The translations under genes and the position numbers were made by a program. 14,904 bases of DNA. It comes from Bacillota bacterium. GTDB lineage: Bacteria > Bacillota > Clostridia > Peptostreptococcales > Natronincolaceae. Under the pieces are notes generated by a model. The model did not search any database and had not been told where the DNA came from. It saw only the letters and a list, made by a program, of their open reading frames with translations. This document shows, one piece after another, positions 6,342 to 13,363 of the stretch; the stretch's first letter is position 1, and the number at the start of each line of letters is the position of its first letter. The stretch is from the NCBI GenBank assembly GCA_023387935.1, contig JAEWHG010000189.1, positions 1 through 14,904 of the forward strand, given 5' to 3'.

Positions 6342-6950
6342 CTAAATCCTTATGGTATTACTAGCACCATTTAATCTTTCTACAATTGTATACATATTAC
6401 TTATTCCGCCAACTGTCAATCTATCTTTTATTTTAAAATAGTCCAGACAAGTTCCACATGATAGAACTTCAACACCATTTGACTCTAATGTTCTAATATG
6501 TTCTACCACTTCAGAACCTTCTATTGTTAATTTTACGCCGCTATTTAAAAATATTAAGCTTGTAGGATACGGATTTACCTCTGTTAAAGCATATAGATAA
6601 CTTTTCATCAGTAATCTACCCAATTCATCCGAGCCCTCTCCTAATATATCCGTTGAAATTAAAATAACTAAATTTTTCTTATTATTGGAAACAGTTTGAG
6701 TATCCATTGATTCAATATTCATTATTTCTGCTACTTGATCCTTTAAAATATCGATATAATAATTCCCTTGATTTTGCTTGATATCCACCTTAAGATTCAT
6801 GCTTTTAGCAAGTTTAGATATATTTTCCTTCGCAACTTCATTATCTACAATGGTAGTAACTCTGCCATTTTCTATATCTTCTAAGGCCTTCTTTGTATGA
6901 ATTACTGGTAGCGGACAATTCATTCCTCTAGCATCAACTTCCTTATTCAT
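6342..6950 (-). CDS. yedF: YedF: TusA-like plus DsrE-like selenium/sulfur metabolism protein
   Basis: This is a 202-aa two-domain protein. Residues 1-70 are a TusA/SirA-type sulfur-carrier domain with the CPxP motif (DARGMNCPLPVI; C12, P15). Residues ~88-202 are a DsrE/DsrF-like domain with the C-terminal signature VLSCGTCLDYF (C165, C168) and GGISNMYTIV. This architecture is annotated as the sulfurtransferase-like selenium metabolism protein YedF, which genomic surveys link to selenium use (selD, DUF3343). The ATG at 6950 follows GGAGGT. It heads the operon with DUF3343 and DUF951 and has a good promoter at 6983-7011. No selD, selA or cysteine desulfurase is in this window, so the selenium link rests on family knowledge. 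Confidence 0.92.
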   Translation of the reverse strand: MNKEVDARGMNCPLPVIHTKKALEDIENGRVTTIVDNEVAKENISKLAKSMNLKVDIKQNQGNYYIDILKDQVAEIMNIESMDTQTVSNNKKNLVILISTDILGEGSDELGRLLMKSYLYALTEVNPYPTSLIFLNSGVKLTIEGSEVVEHIRTLESNGVEVLSCGTCLDYFKIKDRLTVGGISNMYTIVERLNGASNTIRI

Positions 6951-6982
6951 TTTACTACCTCCATTTTTAAATTATATATCTA

Positions 6983-7011
6983 AGTATAACAATAGGGCCC
7001 ATATTATTCAA
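6983..7011 (-). promoter_or_regulatory. yedF operon promoter
   Basis: On the minus strand: -35 TTGAAT (7011-7006), a 17-bp spacer containing the palindrome GGGCCC, and -10 TATACT (6988-6983) with an extended TG (TGTTATACT). It starts 33 bp upstream of the yedF ATG. Confidence 0.8.
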
Positions 7012-7115
7012 TGTATTCTATATATGAACAAATTGTATTTTTTAATACTACACTGCATTACTATTAATTATATCCATATTATTTAAATTATTTCTATCTA
7101 ATTATAAAATATATA

Positions 7116-7144
7116 TTGACATTTTCTAATATAATTAATAATAT
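7116..7144 (+). promoter_or_regulatory. Promoter of the DUF2089-DUF4097 operon
   Basis: Perfect -35 TTGACA (7116-7121), a 17-bp spacer and -10 TAATAT (7139-7144). The -10 ends 112 bp before the first start codon, giving a ~100-nt AT-rich leader. The promoter is divergent from that of yedF, with ~105 bp between the two -35 boxes. Confidence 0.75.
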
Positions 7145-7256
7145 TAAATTATAAGTTAAATATTTTAATGTTTTTATTAATTTTTTTAATGTTTTAGGGA
7201 ATAACTAAAGTATAGAATTAGGAGTTTATATAATAAAGAGAGAGGAGTGCTGTTAA

Positions 7257-7619
7257 ATGAAAAAAGAAATATTAGGACAATGCCCGGTATGTAGCCATTC
7301 CTTAGAAGTTACTAAGCTTCATTGCTCAAATTGCCACACAACAATCGAAGGTACTTTCGAACCTTGCAAATTTTGCCAACTATCTCCAGAATATAAAAAT
7401 TTTATTGAGGTATTTATTAAAAACAGAGGAAATATTAAGGAAATCGAAAAAGAATTAGGTATTTCTTACCCAACTGTTAGAGGAAAATTAGAAAATGTTA
7501 TTACTGCGTTAGGGTATTCATCAAAGCCTATATCTACTATTAATAAAAAAGAAGTATTAGAAAAGTTAAGTAAAGGTGAAATTACTGCTGAAGAGGCTGT
7601 AAATCTATTGAAGGAATAA
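7257..7619 (+). CDS. DUF2089 zinc-ribbon/HTH protein with SHOCT-like tail, probable regulator
   Basis: This 120-aa protein fits the DUF2089 family. An N-terminal zinc ribbon carries CPVC (C9, C12) and CSNC (C23, C26), and an additional CKFC pair lies at C37/C40. Residues ~59-87 (NIKEIEKELGISYPTVRGK...) form a helix-turn-helix like sigma region 4. The C terminus, VLEKLSKGEITAEEAVNLL (100-118), is a SHOCT-like helical hairpin. The ATG at 7257 follows GAGAGGAG. It lies 75 bp upstream of a DUF4097 protein that begins with the same kind of SHOCT-like segment, so it probably regulates or contacts that protein. Its role as a DNA-binding regulator is inferred from the fold. Confidence 0.88.
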   Translation: MKKEILGQCPVCSHSLEVTKLHCSNCHTTIEGTFEPCKFCQLSPEYKNFIEVFIKNRGNIKEIEKELGISYPTVRGKLENVITALGYSSKPISTINKKEVLEKLSKGEITAEEAVNLLKE

Positions 7620-7694
7620 CTTTAGTATTGTTTTAAAAAAGCTTTTTACTTGACGCTTTATTTATTATTTTATACAGGGAAGGGAGAATGTGAA

Positions 7695-8966
7695 ATGAGT
7701 GAAGAAAGATTAATAATATTAAAGCTTCTAGAGCAAGGCAAGGTTACGGAAACTGAAGCGGAACAACTTTTAGATGCTCTAGGAGACATGGAGTATGATC
7801 AAGCTACACAAGAGGCTTTCAGTTCTTTTAATCCAAACAAAGTGAATCTTTCCAAAAATGAAGATTATACATATGACCATCAAGAAAATAAAAAAGAACA
7901 ATACGAATCTAATAAGAATAGAGATTTCGAGGAAATGCTAGAATCATTAGGTAAGAGATTCGAAAATCTTGGTGAGCATTTAGAAGATAAATTTGATGTA
8001 TTCGGCGAGCAATTTGGAAAAAAAATGATAAATCTAGGCTCTATATTCGCTGATAAATCTATTAACTTCGCTGAAAAAATTATTGATGTTGTAGAGAAAG
8101 CCGTAGATTCAGATGCTTTCATTAACGCAGATTTATTTGGAGTTACCAAAACATATGAAGAAGTAATAGAAAAAAAAATAAGTGATATAGATCAAGTATC
8201 ACTTCAGTTCGAATCCTACAATGGTAATATATTAATAAACAGCTGGGATGAACCAACAGTTAGAGTAACTGCTTTTATTTCTGCAAAAGAAGGTAAATAT
8301 GAAGCTAATAACCCTATATTAACTTTAAATGAAGATAAGAATGTTATTTACTTCTACCCTAGGCCACTAGAAGGTGCTGGAGTTAAATTGAAGGTTGAAG
8401 TACCTAATAACATGTATAATTTAATAAAAGCGCAAAGTACAAATGGCTCTATTACAGCTAATGGACTAAATTGTAATAAGCTTTTATTACAAACTAAAAA
8501 TGGCAGTATACAGATATATAATATAGAAACAAAGGAAGATACTAGCTGTACAACAACCAATGGAAAGATAACTATTGAAAATTGTAGTGCTATAAATCTA
8601 TTAGCGGCTACAAAAAACAGTAGAATATTTGTAAATAATAGCAGTATCAAAAGAATCGAAGGTCTCACATCCAATAGTAAAATCACTATAAAAGACATTG
8701 TCTATGATAAATTGCAATCCCTAAGTTTAAAAACTACGAACTCTAAAATTGAAGTTATTGGAGCTATTCCTAAAGATACTGGAATACAATTTGAAGCAAG
8801 CACCACCCACGGAAATATTAATATCGGCATACCAGTAGTCTATGCTGAAAATATAAAGAATTACTCTAATCATAGAGTTAATGCTAAAACGCCTAACTTT
8901 GATATATGTGAAACTGTAGCCAATATCAAAGCTTATACAACGAATAGTACCATCTATCTTTTTTAA
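7695..8966 (+). CDS. SHOCT-like and DUF4097 beta-strand repeat protein
   Basis: This 423-aa protein has three parts. Residues 1-28 (EERLIILKLLEQGKVTETEA...) form a SHOCT-like helical hairpin. Residues ~35-80 are a polar, probably disordered linker. Residues ~76-140 form a long amphipathic helix with repeats such as LGKRFENLGEHLEDKF and FGEQFGKKMINLG, which could lie on a membrane or coil. From ~165 to the end is a DUF4097 beta-helix-like region built on recurring T-x-N-[GS]-x-I units (STNGSI, TKNGSI, TTNGKI, TKNSRI, TSNSKI, TTNSKI, TTNSTI). There is no signal peptide or classic membrane helix. The ATG at 7695 is preceded by AGGGAG at 9 nt. An upstream in-frame ATG at 7650 lacks a ribosome binding site and would read through this one. 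Related proteins include B. subtilis YvlB, so an envelope-stress role is possible but unproven. Confidence 0.88.
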   Translation: MSEERLIILKLLEQGKVTETEAEQLLDALGDMEYDQATQEAFSSFNPNKVNLSKNEDYTYDHQENKKEQYESNKNRDFEEMLESLGKRFENLGEHLEDKFDVFGEQFGKKMINLGSIFADKSINFAEKIIDVVEKAVDSDAFINADLFGVTKTYEEVIEKKISDIDQVSLQFESYNGNILINSWDEPTVRVTAFISAKEGKYEANNPILTLNEDKNVIYFYPRPLEGAGVKLKVEVPNNMYNLIKAQSTNGSITANGLNCNKLLLQTKNGSIQIYNIETKEDTSCTTTNGKITIENCSAINLLAATKNSRIFVNNSSIKRIEGLTSNSKITIKDIVYDKLQSLSLKTTNSKIEVIGAIPKDTGIQFEASTTHGNINIGIPVVYAENIKNYSNHRVNAKTPNFDICETVANIKAYTTNSTIYLF

Positions 8967-8993
8967 TTGCCCCCCTATTAAATTTATATAGAT

Positions 8994-9026
8994 AAAAAAC
9001 TGCACCCAATATGGATGCAGTTTTTT
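8994..9026. terminator. Bidirectional terminator between convergent genes
   Basis: AAAAAACTGCA (8994-9004) pairs with TGCAGTTTTTT (9016-9026). Two inner C-G pairs follow across one mismatch, closing a 5-nt loop. U runs are present in both orientations. It can serve the DUF4097 gene (plus) and lplA (minus), whose stop codons flank it. Confidence 0.92.
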
Positions 9027-9050
9027 GCTGTATGTTTTGTACATAGTGAA

Positions 9051-10049
9051 CTATTCTTGATCAAACAAACACATTAAAAATTCTTCCTTTGAAATTCTTC
9101 CTAAATAATCACCAATAGTAAAATCTTTTAATATTTCTTCTACTGTTTCTTCAGCATATTTTATTCCTTTTAACTTTTCTTCTAATACTCCTATGTCTCC
9201 TTTACCAAAGAAGTCCCCATATATTTTACAATTATCTATTCGTCCCTTTTCTACCTGAAGCTTTACTTCCACTCCGCCACCAGCAAATCTTTTGTACCCT
9301 CTATAGTTAAATTTAGGCGATTTACCAAAGTTCCAATCCCAAGTACCATACCTTTCGTCTACCATCTTTTGAATAGCATCTTTATCTTCTTCTGTTAACT
9401 CATATTTTTCAATCGGTTTATTTATATATTCAAATATGTTCTTAAGTAATATATCTCTAAACTCCAACACATCAATATCTTCTTTTATATAAGGCTTAAT
9501 ATTTGTAACCCTACTAGAGACAGATTTTACACCTTTAGATTCAATTTTATCTCTTTTTACATTTAACGCTTTTTCTACCACATCTAACTGAGAATTAAAA
9601 AGTAAAGTTCCATGATTTAGTACTCTACCCTTTACCACGCTTTGTGCAATGCCAGAGAATTTCTTTCCATCTATTGTAATGTCATTTCTACCGGATAATT
9701 CACAAGGTATTCCCAATTTCTCTAATGCTCTAAGAACTGGTATTGTGTAAGTTTTAAAATCTATCTCTCCAATATCTTCTGCTTTTACTATAAATGAGAA
9801 ATTTAGATTGTTAAGATCATGATAAACTGCACCGCCTCCTGTAACTCTACGTACAATATGTATATTATTTTCCTTTACAAAATCCATATTAATTTCTTCA
9901 ACAGAGTTCTGATTTTTACCTACTATTATTGCAGGTTCATTTCTCCACAACAAAACATATCCATCTTCTAACGGCAAATTTTTAAAAACATATTCTTCAA
10001 ATGCTAAATTATAACGTGGGTCTGTTGAATAATTTTCAATATATTTCAC
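9051..10049 (-). CDS. lplA: Lipoate-protein ligase A
   Basis: This 332-aa cytosolic ligase activates lipoate with ATP and transfers it to a lysine of lipoyl domains (E2 subunits or glycine cleavage H protein). The N-terminal catalytic domain shows NLAFEEY (14-20), LLWRNEPAIIVGKNQN (33-48), the ATP/lipoyl motif RRVTGGGAVYHD (67-78), NFSF (83-86) and GRNDITIDGKKFSG (120-133), where K130 is the likely catalytic lysine. The C-terminal accessory domain has GTWDWNFGKSPKFNY. The length fits two-domain LplA. The start is GTG at 10049, with AGGAG 10 nt upstream; the ATG overlapping that site is out of frame. It has its own promoter (10121-10149) and shares a bidirectional terminator. No lipoylated protein is encoded nearby. 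Confidence 0.95.
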   Translation of the reverse strand: MKYIENYSTDPRYNLAFEEYVFKNLPLEDGYVLLWRNEPAIIVGKNQNSVEEINMDFVKENNIHIVRRVTGGGAVYHDLNNLNFSFIVKAEDIGEIDFKTYTIPVLRALEKLGIPCELSGRNDITIDGKKFSGIAQSVVKGRVLNHGTLLFNSQLDVVEKALNVKRDKIESKGVKSVSSRVTNIKPYIKEDIDVLEFRDILLKNIFEYINKPIEKYELTEEDKDAIQKMVDERYGTWDWNFGKSPKFNYRGYKRFAGGGVEVKLQVEKGRIDNCKIYGDFFGKGDIGVLEEKLKGIKYAEETVEEILKDFTIGDYLGRISKEEFLMCLFDQE

Positions 10050-10120
10050 TTTTATGCATCTCCTTTTAAGTGTAAATTATATTTTTATGTATTGAATAAT
10101 ATTTTCTATATATTCTTAAA

Positions 10121-10149
10121 ATTATAACAGACGCAATAATTTTTTTCAA
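10121..10149 (-). promoter_or_regulatory. lplA promoter
   Basis: On the minus strand: -35 TTGAAA (10149-10144), a 17-bp spacer and a perfect -10 TATAAT (10126-10121) with an extended TG (TGTTATAAT). It lies 72 bp upstream of the GTG start. Confidence 0.8.
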
Positions 10150-10218
10150 TAATAAATGATCAGCATAGGATTATACACCAATTTAATGATATCTTTGATT
10201 TTAAAAAAATTTTCTTAA

Positions 10219-11391
10219 TTAAACATAATTTATTGAGACCTTCTTACCTAAACTCAACATTAATTTCGATAGGTCATTTATTACTTGTAGTTTTATACTT
10301 AAATCGATTGGTAAATTAGGATTTTGATGAGCTGGATTTATAGCTTTTCCAACCCATAAATTAAGATGAGTACAATCTTCTATTAGCATTCTTGCTAAGT
10401 TAGATGACCCATCTTTTCCTTTTAAATCGTTGACTGTGTAACTATTAGTTGAATAGTCGGCGTATTTCTTTATTTTATCAACTGTTTTACTAAGTGTAAG
10501 TACCCCTTCAGTAACAAGATCTATACCTTCTATTTTTGCCATTGGTGGTACATCCTTTGTCATTGATTCTATGTCTACTATTATATCTTTATCTAATTCT
10601 CTACCTACTATTTTAGCTGCTGTTCCTCCACATACAATTTTTTTTGTATTATTTCGCATAAAATCTTCTATTACTTTAGAATCCTTTGATTCATCTTCAG
10701 GTGGTCCTGTAAATAAGTCTATAATTTCAGGTTTTCTTATTTTAACAGCAACAACAGTAGTATCGTCTCCAGGTTTATTCTCATATAAACACTTGCAAGT
10801 ATCAACTAGATTTTTTGAAATCCCCTTTGCACATTTTTCTTTTTTTACTTGTTTTATCAAATAATTGGATACATTCTCCCATTGCCAACCTAGGTTTAAA
10901 ACGCCACCTACCCCAGCATGAACAACGCCATCGCTAACTAATGTCAATGTATCTCCTTCTATTAAATTTATGTGGCTTTCCTTTATTTTTTTTTCATTTA
11001 TTATAATCTCTCTTTTTTCAATATCCATAACCTTATTATCTCGTGTTAAAAACATAGGAGGATTATCATATTCAATGATATATGCCCTTCCATCTCTATG
11101 TATCTTTATAATTCCAAATGTAGAATAAGCTAATTTTCTAACATTGCACATTGGAAGTGTATTTGCTATAGTATCTACAGTTTCAAAGATGCTAGCACCT
11201 TCTTTGAGCATAGTTCCTGCTATTTTTGTTGTCATTGTAGCAAGTATATTAGCCTTTACTCCACTTCCAAGTCCATCGGCCAATATAATAATGATACTTT
11301 CATCCGTTTCTACAACTTCAACCTTATCACCACATAATTCTTCGCCGTGCTTATTCAAACTATCATAAGCAACATCAATGAAAAATTCCAT
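10219..11391 (-). CDS. SpoIIE/PP2C-type protein phosphatase linked to the hydrogenase sensor
   Basis: This 390-aa protein has an N-terminal SpoIIE-type PP2C phosphatase (residues 1 to ~220). Metal-binding acidic motifs are ILADGLGSG (D39), TLVSDGVVHAG (D154) and PGDDTTVV (D209, D210), all intact, so it should be an active Ser/Thr phosphatase. Residues ~225-390 form a second region I cannot name, with KIVCGGTAAKIVGRE (C254), a TEGVLTLSKTVDKI helix and ARMLIEDCTHLNLWVGKAINPAHQNP. The ATG at 11391 overlaps the stop of the hydrogenase-like gene by one base (TAATG), which implies translational coupling. No membrane segment is seen. It is likely the output module of the sensor upstream. Its substrate, for example an anti-sigma antagonist or a phosphoprotein, is not in the window. 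Confidence 0.9.
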   Translation of the reverse strand: MEFFIDVAYDSLNKHGEELCGDKVEVVETDESIIIILADGLGSGVKANILATMTTKIAGTMLKEGASIFETVDTIANTLPMCNVRKLAYSTFGIIKIHRDGRAYIIEYDNPPMFLTRDNKVMDIEKREIIINEKKIKESHINLIEGDTLTLVSDGVVHAGVGGVLNLGWQWENVSNYLIKQVKKEKCAKGISKNLVDTCKCLYENKPGDDTTVVAVKIRKPEIIDLFTGPPEDESKDSKVIEDFMRNNTKKIVCGGTAAKIVGRELDKDIIVDIESMTKDVPPMAKIEGIDLVTEGVLTLSKTVDKIKKYADYSTNSYTVNDLKGKDGSSNLARMLIEDCTHLNLWVGKAINPAHQNPNLPIDLSIKLQVINDLSKLMLSLGKKVSINYV

Positions 11392-13118
11392 TAAATATCA
11401 CCTACTTCCCCTAATGCTATAGCTTTTAACTTCGTAAGTATTACCTTTGTTTCTGCAGTAGTTTCTCCTAATAAACTTGCAATTTCTTGAGCTACCCTCA
11501 TTTGTTTATCTATTACTTCTTGCGCAGCATCTAATGTTTTTTCTTTTACTCTTTCTAGTTCTTCCTTGTTTTTCTCAGCTAATGTTATATCTGTCATAAT
11601 GGCCATAATAACGTTTTGTTTTTCCAGATATAGTATATTAGCAATTATTACAACACCATATTGAGGATACACAATTTTATGCCCTATAAGACTTTCTTTT
11701 GTCAACATGACTCTGCTAAACTCTTCATCATTTATTATTTTTGATATAGGTTTACCTTTTATGCTATCTGCTTTTATTCTAAATATTCTTTCTGAAGAAG
11801 TGTTAAATTCTTTTACATATAGTTCATTATCCAAAAGAAAAATTGCATTGGGACTATTATCAAAAATAACATTCTTTAAACTTTCAGCCTTTCCTCTCAT
11901 AAAAGGTAAGCACATATTTACTTCCGATGTTCCTTCAAATATAGATTCCGCCTTTTCTTTGCAAGTTATATATCCACATGCATCACAATTCAGCTCATCT
12001 TCTGGCTTATATTTCCCCATCTTTTTTAATATTTCTTGTATATCCTTCTCAGAGGCCTTCATTCTGTTAACTTTTTTATTAACAAATAATTTCGAAAAAT
12101 CTATACTTTTATTAACATTCTCTATTTCAATATTAATATTTGTGTAACTCCTTTTTTTATCTAGATACCTATTTACTCTTTTTTCTCTTGTATAATAACT
12201 CGTATGATCCTTTGGCATTCCCGTCCCATTTATACAGCCTTCTTCGCATATATTAAGTTCTACACAGACGCCACTAACATTTTCTTTTTCAATATAATCT
12301 AATATTGATTTGCATCTATCAGAGCCCATTACCCTTATCATTTCATACTGTTTGGATGAGGCTTCCAAATCATCTGTCAATATTATGCCTTCTAAAGGGA
12401 AACTACTTCTTTTATAAGATATATTATCAAATTCTTGGGACTCTAAGTTTTTAAACTCTATCCCAACTTCCCTAAACCATTCATCTAATTCTTGAAATGT
12501 TAATACTGAATCTACAATTCCCTTATGTTGAAATTCATTTGCTTCTACTTTTCTAGCAATACATGGCCCAATAAATACTACATGACTATCCATTCCATAT
12601 TTATGCTTTAATAGTTTGCCATGAGCGATCATAGGAGAAACTATAGGAACCATATATTTTATAAAAGAAGGATAATATTTTTCAATCATATAGTTAGCAG
12701 ACGGACAATTTGTAGTAATTATATTTTCGTATACACCTTCTTTTACGTATTTTTTATAGTAATCTACTACTATTGAAGTTCCTATTACAGCTTCCTCAAC
12801 TATGTCAAATCCAAGAAGTTTCAATGCAGTTACTATTTGAGACTCATTTTCCATTTCAAAAGCGCCTGCATATGAAGGGGCAATACTCGCTATTATCTTT
12901 TTATTTCTTTTTATAGCATTTTTTACTTTATCAACATTATTATCTATATGCAAAGCTTGATTTTGACAAACAACATGACATTTACCACATGAAATACATC
13001 TCTCATCAATGATTTCTGCATACTCTTCAAGAATTGATATAGACTTGGATGCACATACTCGTAAACATTTATGGCAATTATTACATCTTTCTCTTAAGAA
13101 ATTTATAAAATCCACCAT
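11391..13118 (-). CDS. [FeFe]-hydrogenase-like PAS sensor protein (HydS-type, probable group C3)
   Basis: This 575-aa protein has four parts. (1) Two [4Fe-4S] ferredoxin motifs lie at C12/C15/C18/C22 and C41/C44/C47/C51. (2) An [FeFe]-hydrogenase H-cluster domain spans ~75-305: TTNCPSAN (C138), IGPCIARK (C186) and NICEEGCINGTGMP (C291, C295) keep all four H-cluster cysteines. (3) A further Fe-S motif carries C378, C381, C386 and C403. (4) A PAS domain (~412-510) is followed by a helical tail with QMRVAQEIASLLGETTAETK. Catalytic hydrogenases have TSCCPxW; here the proton-transfer cysteine is Asn137, and the residue three after C186 is Arg189 rather than Lys. This fits the sensory PAS-containing group C, and the coupled phosphatase fits subgroup C3. 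The ATG at 13118 overlaps the preceding stop by one base and has AGGAGG upstream. It is likely cytosolic. Sensing H2 or redox state is inferred. Confidence 0.92.
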   Translation of the reverse strand: MVDFINFLRERCNNCHKCLRVCASKSISILEEYAEIIDERCISCGKCHVVCQNQALHIDNNVDKVKNAIKRNKKIIASIAPSYAGAFEMENESQIVTALKLLGFDIVEEAVIGTSIVVDYYKKYVKEGVYENIITTNCPSANYMIEKYYPSFIKYMVPIVSPMIAHGKLLKHKYGMDSHVVFIGPCIARKVEANEFQHKGIVDSVLTFQELDEWFREVGIEFKNLESQEFDNISYKRSSFPLEGIILTDDLEASSKQYEMIRVMGSDRCKSILDYIEKENVSGVCVELNICEEGCINGTGMPKDHTSYYTREKRVNRYLDKKRSYTNINIEIENVNKSIDFSKLFVNKKVNRMKASEKDIQEILKKMGKYKPEDELNCDACGYITCKEKAESIFEGTSEVNMCLPFMRGKAESLKNVIFDNSPNAIFLLDNELYVKEFNTSSERIFRIKADSIKGKPISKIINDEEFSRVMLTKESLIGHKIVYPQYGVVIIANILYLEKQNVIMAIMTDITLAEKNKEELERVKEKTLDAAQEVIDKQMRVAQEIASLLGETTAETKVILTKLKAIALGEVGDI

Positions 13119-13363
13119 TATAACCTCCTAGAGATGTTCGTATCAAAAAATTCTTCTACTGTTTCTTCCCTAACTGATACAACTTTATCATCATTAACCT
13201 GTACTGAAACGGCCTTTGTACACTCCCCTAAACAAAATGCAGCTTTTATAGCTACAGTGTTTTCTAAGTTTTTTTCTTCTATAATTTTCTGTAGGCCTTT
13301 AATTACGTTATATGCTCCTTTAAGATGACATGCGCTACCTATACAAATGCTTATAGTAATCAA
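13118..13363 (-). CDS. NuoE/HydA-associated [2Fe-2S] thioredoxin-like ferredoxin
   Basis: This small protein of 81 aa has the thioredoxin-like [2Fe-2S] fold of NuoE and HndA subunits. Cysteine spacing is C-x4-C in ICIGSACHLKGA and C-x3-C in AAFCLGECTKAV. I place the start at TTG 13363 because GAGGTG lies 8 nt upstream and the protein then opens MITISICIGS. A GTG at 13372 (adding MSV) is possible, but the ribosome binding site would overlap it. Its stop overlaps the hydrogenase-like gene start (TAATG), so the three genes 13363-10219 form one coupled operon. It probably passes electrons to, or from, the Fe-S clusters of the sensor. I found no strong promoter; a weak TGATACACT box is at about 13452-13460. 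Confidence 0.88.
   Translation of the reverse strand: MITISICIGSACHLKGAYNVIKGLQKIIEEKNLENTVAIKAAFCLGECTKAVSVQVNDDKVVSVREETVEEFFDTNISRRL

Noticed and set aside
7645..7670. Possible internal promoter before the DUF4097 gene (TTGACG, then TATACA)
   Set aside because: The spacer is only 15 bp, so the match is poor; co-transcription with the DUF2089 gene explains the arrangement.
7650..7694. Upstream ATG for the DUF4097 gene
   Set aside because: No ribosome binding site before it, and the predicted extension (MTLYLLFYTGKGECE) translates through the AGGGAG site that serves the ATG at 7695. It is not a signal peptide.
7880..9044. Minus-strand open frames opposite the DUF4097 gene (7880-8149, 8354-8698, 8727-9044)
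   Set aside because: Antisense shadows with no ribosome binding sites or recognisable domains. The last one also overlaps the bidirectional terminator.
10571..12147. Plus-strand open frames opposite the phosphatase and sensor genes (10571-10864, 11144-11368, 11707-12147)
   Set aside because: Antisense to genes whose products are clearly recognised; compositions are the S/F/L-rich type expected of shadows.
11391..13118. Calling the hydrogenase-like protein a catalytic [FeFe] hydrogenase
   Set aside because: The PAS domain, lost proton-transfer cysteine and changed second-sphere residues argue for a sensor.
13134..13328. Plus-strand open frame opposite the NuoE-like gene
   Set aside because: Antisense shadow; the minus-strand product has the diagnostic cysteine spacing.
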